Source: Massilia sp. ZL223 (GTDB lineage: Bacteria > Pseudomonadota > Gammaproteobacteria > Burkholderiales > Burkholderiaceae_D). From it: a stretch of DNA of 64,000 bases. The first letter of the stretch is position 1. Every line of letters starts with the position of its first letter. The stretch lies in contig NZ_JAGPWD010000002.1 in NCBI RefSeq assembly GCF_018119395.1, positions 212,724 through 276,723 on the forward strand. The letters are read 5' to 3'. Shown here one piece after another: positions 18,345-27,447 of the stretch. A program made the translations under genes and the position numbers. The notes beneath the pieces were generated by a model. It saw nothing but the letters and a program-made list of their open reading frames with translations. It did no database searches and was not told where the DNA came from.

Positions 18345-20192
18345 TTATCTTCTTTCGATGACGACCTGCGCGCGCAGGTCGCGCATCATCTTGTCCAGCG
18401 CCGGCCGCATGCGCCGGTAGTCCTCCGGCGTGCAGGTGGCCTGCGTATGCCGGAACTGCAGCCGGCGGATCACCGACACCGTGGCGCCGCGCCGCGCATA
18501 GCGCGAGCGATAGGCGAAGTTCCCATCCTCGACCACCAGCGGGCGCGGCAGCGCCAGCACCCGCGCGCGCGGCGGCAGCCGGAACTGCAGCTCGTCCTCG
18601 GCATCGATGGACGGGCACACGAAGTCCTGCTTGCGTTCCGGTTCCTGGATGAAGCCGGATACCGCATCTCCCAGCCCGCCCCAGAAGTTGTAGGTGGTGG
18701 ACAGTCCCACCGGCCCCGGGAAGTGGGCGAAGGCCAGGCTATTGCCCGAGAACGAGAGCGTGTAGTCGTCGGTGCTGCCGTCGGTATCGCCCGGCTCCAA
18801 CACGCCCGCTCCCTGTTGCCCAAGTCCTTGCAGCATGCGCTCGACGAAGCGTTCGCGCTCGGCCTGCGGCGTGGCCCGCACCACGCGCCGGTAAGGCTCG
18901 GCCGAGGCGCCGCTGCTGGTGCGCGTGACCGTGAAGCGGCTGCTGCCGTCGGCCAGGATGTCGAAGCGGGTGCTGGTCTTGCTGCGCGCGGGCTGCGAGC
19001 CGGGCGTCATCGCGAAGCCGCCGCTGTTGCTCAGCAAGACAGGCTTGCCGAGCAGGGCGGGCGGCAAGAACCCTCCCGCCACCGATTCGGCCGTCGGATC
19101 CAGGTAGAGCTGGAGGACGGGGACGTAGACGACGGCATGGTTCAGTACGCCAAGCGTGGGCACTTCCGGCAGGCGATAGGCGTCGCCGTTGTTGACCAGG
19201 GCGGAGGTCGACTCGATGCCGCTTGCGCGCAGCAGGGCTTCGAGCAGCACGGCATGGTCCTTGCAGTCGCCGTAGCGGTTGACCAAAACGCTGGCCGCGT
19301 CGTGCGGCACCACGCCGCCCGGGCCGAGGTAGACGCCGACGTAGCGGATGTTCCTGCGCACCCAGTCCGACAGCGCGACGGCGCGCGCGTACGGATCGGC
19401 GATGCCGCGCGTGATCGAGGCGGCGAGCGCTGCGATGTTCGCATCGGGCACGGCCTTGCCGGCGGCACGCGCGTGGTAGGCGCGTGCGAAGGCCGCGTAG
19501 TCGGGGAAGGTCGACACGGCCAGGCGCTTGCCGTAGTCGAGGTAGCTGACGGAATCGAGTTCGATGCGTTCGTTGTCGCCGTCGACGTAGCGCCACTGGT
19601 AGCGCCTGCGCCCTGGCGGACTCTGGTCGGGCAGGGGCGCGAAGCCGACCGCGTCCGCGTACAGCGTCATCGTGGGCGGCATGTCGTAGATCAGGCGGAA
19701 ATCGCGGTGGCGATGAAAGCGCGCCGCGGACAAGTCCTCGAACTGGCCGGGAAACAGCGGCGTATGGCGGCGGATGACGTAGCGCACCGCGACCCGGTCG
19801 CCCGGCTGCACGTCCGGGAACACGACGATCTTCAGGCGCGTGTCCTGGAACATGGGCGCTTCCAGGCTGGCGGTTTCCTGCTGGTCGCGGATCTGGTGCG
19901 GCTGCACCGCGAGCCGTCGGCCGTCGGCCTTTTCGGTATGGGCCTCGATGGCGAGGACTTCGTCGAGCGACTGGTTGTAGCTGATGGTGTACTGCGCGTG
20001 GTCGTGCAGCGCCTCGCGCGCGGCCAGGGTCTTGACCTGCTCGACCGTGAGCAGGTAGCTGCCGTCGGGTTCGACCACGAAATGCTGGATGTAGCGGTCG
20101 ATCACGACCGAGTGGTCAGTGCCCGTGTCGCGGCCGAGGGCCGGATGCAAACATAACAATAGCCACAGCAGCACAGCGAAGCGGAAGGACAT
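18345..20192 (-). CDS. Secreted DUF3857 / transglutaminase-like domain protein
   Basis: A 615-residue exported protein. After the signal peptide (MSFRFAVLLWLLLCLHPALG) it has a DUF3857 beta domain (about 30-230) and a transglutaminase-like cysteine-protease fold with apparent Cys-His-Asp triad: GDCKDHAVLLEAL, LNHAVVYV and LYLDPTAE. A C-terminal beta region (about 420-610) follows. The start chosen has GGAG 7 bases upstream and gives the signal peptide; the frame is open further 5' without one. Family members are periplasmic proteins of unknown substrate. It is divergent from the patatin-like gene. Confidence 0.82.
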   Translation of the reverse strand: MSFRFAVLLWLLLCLHPALGRDTGTDHSVVIDRYIQHFVVEPDGSYLLTVEQVKTLAAREALHDHAQYTISYNQSLDEVLAIEAHTEKADGRRLAVQPHQIRDQQETASLEAPMFQDTRLKIVVFPDVQPGDRVAVRYVIRRHTPLFPGQFEDLSAARFHRHRDFRLIYDMPPTMTLYADAVGFAPLPDQSPPGRRRYQWRYVDGDNERIELDSVSYLDYGKRLAVSTFPDYAAFARAYHARAAGKAVPDANIAALAASITRGIADPYARAVALSDWVRRNIRYVGVYLGPGGVVPHDAASVLVNRYGDCKDHAVLLEALLRASGIESTSALVNNGDAYRLPEVPTLGVLNHAVVYVPVLQLYLDPTAESVAGGFLPPALLGKPVLLSNSGGFAMTPGSQPARSKTSTRFDILADGSSRFTVTRTSSGASAEPYRRVVRATPQAERERFVERMLQGLGQQGAGVLEPGDTDGSTDDYTLSFSGNSLAFAHFPGPVGLSTTYNFWGGLGDAVSGFIQEPERKQDFVCPSIDAEDELQFRLPPRARVLALPRPLVVEDGNFAYRSRYARRGATVSVIRRLQFRHTQATCTPEDYRRMRPALDKMMRDLRAQVVIERR

Positions 20193-20289
20193 AGGCGTTC
20201 TCCGGACACGCGACCGATCCATGTTACGTACGGGCCACAAGCGATCCTTGAGCCGACGCAAGCCTGCGCTTCCTGCGATAATTTCGGTC

Positions 20290-21387
20290 ATGAAGTCGCT
20301 AACTTTCCATGCGGGCCCGCTGGCGCTCGCACAGATCCGTGCGCAGGGCCTGCGCGCCCAGGACATCGCCATCGTGCCCGCTGCGGCGGGCGGCCCGAAA
20401 GGCCTGATCTTCCAGTCGCTCGACCAGTGGATGTTCGGCGAATGGTTCGCCGGCGCCCCGCGCGAACGCACCCTGATCGGTTCCTCGATCGGCGCCTGGC
20501 GCATGGCGGCGGCTTGCCAGAAAGACCCGGCCAAGGCCTTCGCGCGCCTGGGCGAGCTGTACGCAGGCCAGCGCTACACCAGCAAGAAGCCGACCCAGCA
20601 GGAGATCGACGAAGTAGTCCAGGGCCTGCTCGGCGAATTCGTGCGCGGTCACGAGGACGACATCGTCAACCACCCGCACCACCGCCTGCACCTGCTGACC
20701 GTGCGCGGCCTGCGTTCGCTGGCGGCGCCGGCGCACCGCTATGCCGAGCTGCGCGGTTTCGCCTCGGCCGCCCTGCACAACATCGGCTCGCGCGCCTGGC
20801 TGGGCCGCCTGATGGAGCGTGTCGTGATCGGTGACCAGCGTTCCACGGCGCCCTGGCTACGTGAGCGTTTCGACGCCTTCACCACCCATTTCTCCGCCTT
20901 GAGCCGAGAAAACCTGGCTTCGGGCCTGCTGGCCTCAGGCACCCTGCCGCTCATCATGAAGCCGGTGACCGGCATCACGGCCCTGCCGCCCGGGCACTAT
21001 TGGGACGGCGGCATCATCGACTACCACCTGGCGCTGCCCTATGCGCGTGCGGCAGGGGAAGGGCGCAGCGACATCGTGCTGTATCCGCACTTCACACCGC
21101 ATATCGTGCCGGGTTGGCTCGACAAGGGCCTGCCGTGGCGGCGTGCCGCGCGCGGCGCCAATCGTGGCTGGTTCGACAACGTCGTGATCGTCGCCCCATC
21201 CGAGGAATTCCTGAAAACCCTTCCGCGTGCAAAACTCCCAGACCGCAACGATTTCAAGTTCTACGGCCTGGACCACGACGAGCGCATCCGCAACTGGCAA
21301 CGCGCCATCGGGGAAGGCGAGCGGCTGCGCGACGAGCTGGCGGAGTTTGCCGAGCGGCCGGATCCTTCGCGCATCCAGCCGATCTGA
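20290..21387 (+). CDS. Patatin-like phospholipase family protein
   Basis: A 365-residue cytoplasmic protein with the patatin catalytic set: oxyanion-hole loop GGPKGL, nucleophile elbow GSSIGAWR (G-x-S-x-G) and the catalytic Asp in DGGIID. It has no signal peptide, and the C-terminal third is unlike classical patatins. Substrate is unknown; acyl-ester hydrolysis of a lipid is the likely chemistry. The ATG at 20290 puts the conserved FHAGPLAL segment at the N-terminus. Confidence 0.82.
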   Translation: MKSLTFHAGPLALAQIRAQGLRAQDIAIVPAAAGGPKGLIFQSLDQWMFGEWFAGAPRERTLIGSSIGAWRMAAACQKDPAKAFARLGELYAGQRYTSKKPTQQEIDEVVQGLLGEFVRGHEDDIVNHPHHRLHLLTVRGLRSLAAPAHRYAELRGFASAALHNIGSRAWLGRLMERVVIGDQRSTAPWLRERFDAFTTHFSALSRENLASGLLASGTLPLIMKPVTGITALPPGHYWDGGIIDYHLALPYARAAGEGRSDIVLYPHFTPHIVPGWLDKGLPWRRAARGANRGWFDNVVIVAPSEEFLKTLPRAKLPDRNDFKFYGLDHDERIRNWQRAIGEGERLRDELAEFAERPDPSRIQPI

Positions 21388-21400
21388 TTCCAAGATATTG

Positions 21401-21895
21401 TTATCGGAGTTCCCAAAACCAGACTTCGCGGGAACTCCAGTAGCAGCCCGTCATTGAGCCATCCAGCTCGTTTCCGCACCGGGTGTACAGGCCCCAGCGG
21501 TCCTTCGCCACGATGGCAATGTGCCCCTGCGGATCGACGTCGCCGTAAATGCTGAAGAAGGAAATGATGCCTCGCCGCGTCCCGATCTTTTCCTCGGCCT
21601 CTTTGCCACTGCTGAATGTCTCTGGCTTACCAAGGTGGCGTACCAGCCAACTGCTCAGCTTGCGCTGCCTGGTCTCGATGGCGCGGCCCTTGTATTTCCC
21701 GGCTTTGATCGGCCAGGCGCCGGGATTGGGATAGCCAGCCCCCAGCAAGGCCAGGCTGAGCCGAATTGCGCAGGTGTTCCGGAAGTTGGGGTTGGCGGTG
21801 TTCTCCGGATAGCCGATCCATTGGTACAGCTCATCGGGACTGACGTTGCCGGTATCGGGGAAGTGCATTCTCAAAGTGGCGTAAGGGACTCTCAT
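21401..21895 (-). CDS. Tae4-family type VI secretion amidase effector
   Basis: A 164-residue peptidoglycan amidase of the Tae4 (NlpC/P60-like) type: catalytic Cys42 in NTCAIRLSLAL, catalytic His125 in QGHIAIV, an acidic third residue nearby (Asp132), and two C-terminal Cys (140 and 151) that may form the disulfide seen in the family. Tae4 effectors cut the D-iGlu-mDAP bond of rival peptidoglycan. There is no signal peptide, as expected for T6SS delivery. The start overlaps the immunity-gene stop (ATGA). GC content is lower by eye than that of neighbouring genes, suggesting transfer. No T6SS structural gene or VgrG is present in the window. Confidence 0.85.
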   Translation of the reverse strand: MRVPYATLRMHFPDTGNVSPDELYQWIGYPENTANPNFRNTCAIRLSLALLGAGYPNPGAWPIKAGKYKGRAIETRQRKLSSWLVRHLGKPETFSSGKEAEEKIGTRRGIISFFSIYGDVDPQGHIAIVAKDRWGLYTRCGNELDGSMTGCYWSSREVWFWELR

Positions 21896-22332
21896 TGTCT
21901 TCTCCGCAGGTGGTCGGGGCAAGGCCATGTCTTGCGCCACACCTCGACGATCAGCTCGGCCGCATTGCGCTTGAGCTGGGCGTCCGGCATGCGCTGAAGG
22001 CTGTCCATCGCGGCACTGATGAGTGTGTCCGGCTTGGGCTTGTACTGGCTCCAGCACCATTCTTTGCCTTCGGTCGCATCGTGCAAGGCGTGGATGTAGC
22101 CCTGGACGAACTGGCCGTTCGCCATGTCGCGGTATTCGGCGGCAAGCGCCTTGCTGCGGAAGGGACCGTCCGGTGTCCACGCCACCTCGGTGGCGTTGAC
22201 ATTGCCCATCAGCTTGACGAGCCGCTCGCCCGTCATCCACGGGGACAGTGAAACAGCTTGTGCCTGACCCAGCGGCGAGCTGAATGCAAAGGCAATAAAC
22301 ACGCTCAAGCGTGAGAGGACTCGTGCTGGCAT
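21892..22332 (-). CDS. Tai4/Rap1a-family immunity protein
   Basis: A 146-residue periplasmic protein: signal peptide MPARVLSRLSVFIAFAFSSP...AQA, then an all-helical domain with the Rap1a/Tai features FVQGYIHALHDAT, two conserved Cys (EWCWSQYKP and WPCP) and the AAELIVEVWRKTW helix. It should bind and block the adjacent Tae4 amidase in the periplasm. The start chosen gives the signal peptide; an in-frame ATG 18 codons upstream does not. Immunity precedes effector, with a 4-base overlap. Confidence 0.83.
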   Translation of the reverse strand: MPARVLSRLSVFIAFAFSSPLGQAQAVSLSPWMTGERLVKLMGNVNATEVAWTPDGPFRSKALAAEYRDMANGQFVQGYIHALHDATEGKEWCWSQYKPKPDTLISAAMDSLQRMPDAQLKRNAAELIVEVWRKTWPCPDHLRRRQ

Positions 22333-22629
22333 AAGCTTTTCCGCGAGTGATAGCACATGCGATTGTTTAATACCGGCATCTCGCACTCGTTGTTACGACG
22401 CAAGAGAGATGTGCATGGACGACAAGCCTTTGCGCCATCCGGGGACGAGCCGCAGACTGCGGAGCCGCGCCAGTTTCAGGTTCCCCCAGCCTTATCCGGA
22501 TGTCACCAGACAGGCCAAGCTGTTGCGTCACGAGATCGTTTTTTGGGCAATACGCCCCGTCCAGAGGTACAATGTGAGGTTTGAGGGCGGCCGCGTCGCC
22601 GCCTGCGTCTACCGAGAGAAAGAATTCCC
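22333..22629. other. Intergenic region between the immunity gene and ychF
   Basis: Nearly 300 bases between divergent genes, with no convincing coding potential. Near ychF there is TACAAT (22568-22573) with TTGGGC 19 bases upstream, a weak candidate promoter. Promoters for the effector/immunity pair should also lie here, but none is clear. Confidence 0.4.
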
Positions 22630-23721
22630 ATGAGCCTCAAATGCGGCATCGTCGGCTTGCCCAACGTCGGCAAGTCCACCCTGTTCAATGCGCTGACCAA
22701 GGCCGGTATCCCGGCTGAAAACTATCCGTTCTGCACCATCGAGCCGAACGTGGGCGTGGTCGAGGTGCCGGATCCGCGCATCGACCAGCTGGCCGAGATC
22801 GTCAAGCCGGAGCGCGTCGTCAAGGCCATCGTCGAGTTCGTCGACATCGCGGGCCTGGTGGCCGGCGCGTCGAAGGGCGAGGGCCTGGGCAACCAGTTCC
22901 TGTCGCACATCCGCGAAACCGACGCCATCGTCAACGTGGTGCGCTGCTTCGAGGACGACAACGTGATCCACGTGGCCGGCAAGGTCAGCCCGATCGACGA
23001 CATCGAAGTCATCCAGACCGAACTGGCGCTGGCCGACATGGGCACCGTCGAAAAGACCATCCACCGCGAGCAGAAGAAGGCGCGCTCGGGCGACAAGGAT
23101 GCGGCCAAGCTGGTCGCCCTGCTGGAGCGCGTGATGCCGCACCTGGACGCGGGCCAGCCGGTCCGCACCATGGGCCTGGACAAGGAAGAAATGGAACTGG
23201 TCAAGCCGCTGTGCCTGATCACCGCCAAGCCGGCCATGTACGTGGCCAACGTGTCGGATACCGGCTTCACCAATAACCCGCTGCTGGACCAGCTGACCGA
23301 GTTCGCCAACAAGCAGAACGCGCCGATCGTGGCGATCTGCGCGGCGATCGAATCGGAAATCGCCGAGATGGACGATGCCGACAAGAAGGACTTCCTGGCC
23401 GACATGGGCATGGACGAGCCGGGCCTGGACCGCCTGATCCGCGCCGGTTTCAAGCTGCTGGGCCTGCAGACCTACTTCACCGCCGGCGTGAAGGAAGTGC
23501 GCGCCTGGACCGTGCCGATCGGCGCCACCGCGCCGCAGGCCGCGGGCGTGATCCACACCGACTTCGAGCGCGGCTTCATCCGCGCCCAGACCATTTCCTT
23601 CGACGACTACATCACGCTGAAGGGCGAGCAGGCCGCCAAGGAAGCGGGCAAGATGCGCGCCGAAGGCAAGGAATACATCGTCAAGGATGGCGACGTGCTG
23701 AACTTCCTGTTCAACGTCTGA
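22630..23721 (+). CDS. ychF: Redox-regulated ribosome-binding ATPase YchF
   Basis: A universally conserved 363-residue Obg-family P-loop protein (OLA1 in eukaryotes) that prefers ATP over GTP. Walker [10 protein letters not shown] is at the N-terminus, G3 DIAGLV follows, the altered G4 is NVSD, and the C-terminal TGS domain begins near residue 280 with the KEVRAWT segment. It negatively modulates oxidative-stress defence in E. coli. It is monocistronic here, followed by a terminator. Confidence 0.97.
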   Translation: MSLKCGIVGLPNVGKSTLFNALTKAGIPAENYPFCTIEPNVGVVEVPDPRIDQLAEIVKPERVVKAIVEFVDIAGLVAGASKGEGLGNQFLSHIRETDAIVNVVRCFEDDNVIHVAGKVSPIDDIEVIQTELALADMGTVEKTIHREQKKARSGDKDAAKLVALLERVMPHLDAGQPVRTMGLDKEEMELVKPLCLITAKPAMYVANVSDTGFTNNPLLDQLTEFANKQNAPIVAICAAIESEIAEMDDADKKDFLADMGMDEPGLDRLIRAGFKLLGLQTYFTAGVKEVRAWTVPIGATAPQAAGVIHTDFERGFIRAQTISFDDYITLKGEQAAKEAGKMRAEGKEYIVKDGDVLNFLFNV

Positions 23722-23747
23722 TCCGGCAACACGATGCGCCAACGAAG

Positions 23748-23774
23748 GCCCCGCAGTGCGGGGCTTTTGCTTTT
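23748..23774 (+). terminator. Terminator of ychF
   Basis: 7-bp stem GCCCCGC / GCGGGGC with loop AGT, then TTTTGCTTTT. It may also serve the convergent glutaredoxin gene. Confidence 0.85.
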
Positions 23775-23784
23775 CCAGCCTTGA

Positions 23785-24183
23785 TTACGAGGCCGACAAT
23801 TCTTCCAGCGCGTCCTCGATCGCCTTCTCGTTGTAGCCGTCCAGGCGGCGCCCTCCGATGAGGATCAGCGGCACCACCTGGCCGTGCAGGGCCGTATAGT
23901 CCTGCCGGCCCTTCGCGGCGTCGTTCACGTCGAAGTCGACGAAGGCGATATTGCGTTGTTTGAGGTAGGCGCGCGCCTCGGCGCAGTAGGGGCAGTTGCC
24001 GGCGCCGTAGATGACCACTTTGGTCCGCGCGTCCGGATAAAAGGCCTTGAAGTCGCCGGCGACATAATCCGGCGCCATCAGCTGCCCGGTCTCCGGCAAG
24101 ACGTAGCCGGCGCCCAGGACGAGCGCCAGCATCACTCCAAGCTTCGCCACGGTGTTGACCGACCTGTGCATCATGCGCCTCAC
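23785..24183 (-). CDS. Membrane-anchored glutaredoxin-like protein
   Basis: 132 residues: an N-terminal hydrophobic segment (about 12-30), uncleaved anchor or signal peptide, then a thioredoxin/glutaredoxin fold with active site NCPYCAEA and the cis-Pro loop GQVVPLILIGG. The CPYC motif is that of classical glutaredoxins, but the export signal places the domain in the periplasm, where glutathione-coupled disulfide exchange is uncertain. It converges with ychF. Confidence 0.82.
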   Translation of the reverse strand: MRRMMHRSVNTVAKLGVMLALVLGAGYVLPETGQLMAPDYVAGDFKAFYPDARTKVVIYGAGNCPYCAEARAYLKQRNIAFVDFDVNDAAKGRQDYTALHGQVVPLILIGGRRLDGYNEKAIEDALEELSAS

Positions 24184-24366
24184 GTTTTCATAGTTGCGGA
24201 CATGCTATTTAGCCACGCCAGGTAATGGCGAAACAGCCCCCGGCATGGGGGAAAACGGATGTGTTGTGCGTGGTAAAGTACTGTTTTGGCAGCAGCGCCA
24301 TGAGCCCGCGCTGCACCCCTCTGCAGGGGCTTAAAAGCTCCCTTGTTCGCGTGTGCGAGGTGAATG

Positions 24367-25287
24367 ATGAAGAAGTGTTTGCAAGCCGTGGCCGCCAGCC
24401 TGGCGCTGAGCTGTGCCGTGCCGGCCTTCGCCGACGAGGCGATCAAGTGCTCGATGTGCGAGGAATGGAACAAGCCCGTGGCCCCGTTCAAGGTCTACGG
24501 CAATACCTGGTACGTGGGCACCGCAGGCCTGTCGGCGCTGCTCGTCACCGGTCCCCAGGGCCATGTGCTGCTCGACGGCGCCTTGCCTCAGTCCGCTCCC
24601 CTGATCCGCAAGAACATCGAAGCGCTGGGCTTCCGCATGGAAGACATCAAGCTCATCCTCAATTCGCACCCGCACTTCGACCATGCCGGCGCCATCGCCG
24701 AATTGCAGCGCGCCAGCGGCGCCACCGTGGTCGCCAGTCCGCAGGCGGCCCAGGTGCTGCGCGAGGGCACGCCGGGGACCGACGATCCGCAGTACGATCC
24801 GAAGGAGCGCTTTTATATCCCCAAGGTCGCCGAGGTGAAGGAAATCGCCGACGGCAAGAGCGTCTCGGTGGGCCCGCTGCGCCTGACCGTGCACTACACG
24901 CCGGGCCACACGCCGGGCGGCACCAGCTGGAGCTGGGAATCCTGCGAGCAGGGCAAGTGCGCGAGCATCGTCTACGCCGACAGCCTGAACCCGGTGTCGA
25001 TGGACGGCTTCCACTACAGCGGCGATGCCACCCGCCCGGACCTGAGTGCGAGCTTCCGCAAGTCCATCGCACGGCTCGCCGGCCTGAAGTGCGACGTGCT
25101 GGTCGCGGCCCATCCGTCCTTCAGCGACCTGTTCGGCAAGGCGGCCGCCAAGACCGCCGACACCAATCCCTTCATCGATCCGGAAGGCTGCGCCAAGTAC
25201 GCCGCCTCGGCCAGCCGCAGCCTCGAGGCGCGCCTGCAGCGCGAACGCGACGAGAAGGACAGGGCCAGCCCCACCGCCGCACGCTGA
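24367..25287 (+). CDS. Subclass B3 metallo-beta-lactamase
   Basis: A 306-residue secreted zinc hydrolase. The signal peptide (MKKCLQAVAASLAL...AFA) leads to the MBL fold with B3 zinc ligands: His-x-His-x-Asp-His in SHPHFDHAG, His in TPGHTPGG and His in AAHPSF. The region SWESCEQGKC adds a Cys pair typical of some B3 enzymes. The family hydrolyses penicillins, cephalosporins and carbapenems; activity here is inferred only. The start is ATG 24367 (GAGG 6 bases upstream) or 24364. No linked regulator or mobile element, so it is likely an intrinsic chromosomal gene. Confidence 0.85.
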   Translation: MKKCLQAVAASLALSCAVPAFADEAIKCSMCEEWNKPVAPFKVYGNTWYVGTAGLSALLVTGPQGHVLLDGALPQSAPLIRKNIEALGFRMEDIKLILNSHPHFDHAGAIAELQRASGATVVASPQAAQVLREGTPGTDDPQYDPKERFYIPKVAEVKEIADGKSVSVGPLRLTVHYTPGHTPGGTSWSWESCEQGKCASIVYADSLNPVSMDGFHYSGDATRPDLSASFRKSIARLAGLKCDVLVAAHPSFSDLFGKAAAKTADTNPFIDPEGCAKYAASASRSLEARLQRERDEKDRASPTAAR

Positions 25288-25335
25288 GCCGATTGCTGCC
25301 ATACTGACGCTCTTTCACCGCACTCGCATCCTCGC

Positions 25336-26181
25336 ATGGCCACCCTGACCGAACTCGTCGTCTATCCGATCAAATCCTGCGCCGGCTTGTCCGTGCCGCA
25401 GGCCACGCTGGCGCCGTCCGGCCTGGTGGCCGAGGGCGTGCACGACCGCGAATGGATGCTGGTCACGCGAGAAGGACAGTTCCTGACCCAGCGCGAGTAC
25501 CCGCGCATGGCCTTGATCGCGCCGCGCGTCGACGGCGACGCCCTGGTGGTCGAGGCGCCCGGCATGCCGCTGCTGCGCCTGCCGCTGGCGCACGACGCCA
25601 CCGCCGCCATCTTGCAGGTGCAGATCTGGGACCACAGCGTGCCCGCGGCGGATTGCGGCGACGCCGCCGCGGCCTGGTTTGCCGACGCCATCGGGGGCGC
25701 CTGCCGCCTGGTGCGCTTCCGCTCGGACGTGCAGCGCCCCACCAGCACCAAGTGGACCGGCGGCACGCCGTCCGAGACGCGCTTCGCCGACGGCTATCCG
25801 CTGCTCCTGATCGGCCAGGCCTCGCTCGACGACCTGAACGCGAAACTGGTCGCTGCCGGCCGTGCTCCGTTGCCGATGAACCGCTTCCGCCCGAACCTCG
25901 TGGTCGAGGGTATCGAAGCGTTCGAGGAGGATTTCGTCGAATCGTTCTCGACGGATGGCCTGTCCCTGCGGCCGGTCAAACCCTGCGCGCGCTGCCCGAT
26001 TCCCGCCATCGACCAGGCCAGCGGTATTCCCGGCCCCGATCCGCTCGACATCCTCCAGACCTACCGCGCCAATCCGCGCATGGAAGACGCCGTGTGCATG
26101 GGCATGAACTGCATCGTCCAGGAAGGCGCCGGCCAGGTCCTGCGCGTCGGCCAGCACCTGGACGCCAGCATCGCTTTCTAA
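25336..26181 (+). CDS. MOSC-domain protein with N-terminal beta-barrel domain
   Basis: 281 residues: a MOSC N-terminal barrel (about 1-120, beginning LTELVVYPIKSCAG) and a MOSC domain (about 125-275). The conserved Cys in VKPCARCPIPAID is the residue that binds molybdenum cofactor in mARC-type proteins. Likely a molybdenum-dependent reductase of N-hydroxylated substrates or a sulfur carrier. It has no C-terminal ferredoxin domain, so an external electron donor would be needed. Confidence 0.87.
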   Translation: MATLTELVVYPIKSCAGLSVPQATLAPSGLVAEGVHDREWMLVTREGQFLTQREYPRMALIAPRVDGDALVVEAPGMPLLRLPLAHDATAAILQVQIWDHSVPAADCGDAAAAWFADAIGGACRLVRFRSDVQRPTSTKWTGGTPSETRFADGYPLLLIGQASLDDLNAKLVAAGRAPLPMNRFRPNLVVEGIEAFEEDFVESFSTDGLSLRPVKPCARCPIPAIDQASGIPGPDPLDILQTYRANPRMEDAVCMGMNCIVQEGAGQVLRVGQHLDASIAF

Positions 26182-26238
26182 AGGCGCTCCGGCGGCTGTT
26201 GCCAATGCCATAACAGGTGTCGCAAATTCGCCTCCGCC

Positions 26239-26266
26239 GCGCCCCTCCCGGGGCGCTTTTCGTTTC
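26239..26266 (+). terminator. Terminator after the MOSC gene
   Basis: 7-bp stem GCGCCCC / GGGGCGC with loop TCCC followed by TTTTCGTTT. Confidence 0.75.
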
Positions 26267-26318
26267 CAAGCGGCGACGGATGGCGTAATGTTACGGGTAA
26301 TTGCTGAAAGGAATTCCC

Positions 26319-27437
26319 ATGCACGAGCCGGACGCGTTGACGCGAGAACTGATGGCGGAAAACGAAACCCTGCGCGCGCGCATGGCCTACCTGATCGAAC
26401 AGGCGGAGCGCAACCACGAAATCATGTGCCGCCACCAGGCCTTCGATCTGCAGATCGTGGGCGCCAGCAGCTTCCCCGAGCTGGTCGGCACCATCTTCCG
26501 CACCTTGCCCGTGATTTCCGAGCTCGACATCGTCACCCTGTCGCTGGTGGACGAGGAAGCCGACATCTACACCGTCATGCACAAGCTGGGCGTGGATTTC
26601 GAGCAGTTCCCGAACCTGCTGTTCTGCGAGCAGGCGGTGGAGCTGGGCTTCGACCTGGCGGACGGCAAGCGCCTGCGCCCGCTGCTGGGCGCCTATGCGC
26701 CGGCCCAGCACTGCGCCATGTTCCCGCACCCGCCCGCCGGGCTGCAGAGCGTGGCCCTGGTGCCCCTGATGCGCAACACGCGCCTGATCGGCAGCCTGAA
26801 CCTGGGCAGCACCGACCCCAACCGTTTCACGCCGAACCTGGGCACCGATTTCGTCGAGCACATGGGCTCGATCATCGCGATCTGCCTGGAGAACGTGATC
26901 AGCAACGAGATGCTGAAGTACATCGGCCTGACCGATTCGCTCACCGGCGTCTACAACCGCCGCTACATGGACCGCCGCCTGCTGGAAGAGATCGCGCGCG
27001 CGCGGCGCCAGGGCTACAAGCTGTCCTGCATGTACATCGACATCGACCACTTCAAGCGCGTCAACGACACGGTCGGCCACCAGGGCGGCGACGATGTGCT
27101 GCGCGAGGTGTCCGCGCGCATCAAGGCCGAGCTGCGCATGTCCGACGCCCTGGGGCGCTTCGGCGGCGAGGAATTCGTGGTGCTCCTGATCGACGCCGAC
27201 CTGGAAGCGGCCAGCATGGTGGCCCAGCGCATCCGCGCCAGCGTGGCCGGGCAGCCGGTGGACCTGGGCACCGGCGAGCAGGTGGCGGTGACGGTGTCGA
27301 TCGGCGTGGCGGCGCTGTCGGACTTCGAACGCGATCACGCCATCGAAGGCGTGGCCCAGGACCTGGTGGCGACCGCCGATTCGGCCCTGTATCAAGCCAA
27401 GGCGGGCGGCCGCAACAAGGTCGTCACGGTCGCCTGA
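26319..27437 (+). CDS. Diguanylate cyclase with DUF484/GAF-like sensor
   Basis: 372 residues. The N-terminal 200 form a short coiled coil followed by a DUF484 (GAF-related) sensor domain, and the C-terminal half is GGDEF. The active-site motif GGEEF in GRFGGEEFVVLL is the functional variant, and an intact inhibitory site RMSD lies 5 residues before it, so the enzyme should make c-di-GMP with product inhibition. It has no membrane span. The start has AAAGGA 7 bases upstream. It converges with the Kef-type antiporter gene. Confidence 0.92.
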   Translation: MHEPDALTRELMAENETLRARMAYLIEQAERNHEIMCRHQAFDLQIVGASSFPELVGTIFRTLPVISELDIVTLSLVDEEADIYTVMHKLGVDFEQFPNLLFCEQAVELGFDLADGKRLRPLLGAYAPAQHCAMFPHPPAGLQSVALVPLMRNTRLIGSLNLGSTDPNRFTPNLGTDFVEHMGSIIAICLENVISNEMLKYIGLTDSLTGVYNRRYMDRRLLEEIARARRQGYKLSCMYIDIDHFKRVNDTVGHQGGDDVLREVSARIKAELRMSDALGRFGGEEFVVLLIDADLEAASMVAQRIRASVAGQPVDLGTGEQVAVTVSIGVAALSDFERDHAIEGVAQDLVATADSALYQAKAGGRNKVVTVA

Positions 27438-27447
27438 TCGCGCGTCC

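Noticed and set aside
22409..22633. Open frame of 74 codons just upstream of ychF
   Set aside because: Arg-rich translation with no family features. It overlaps the ychF promoter region and ribosome site.
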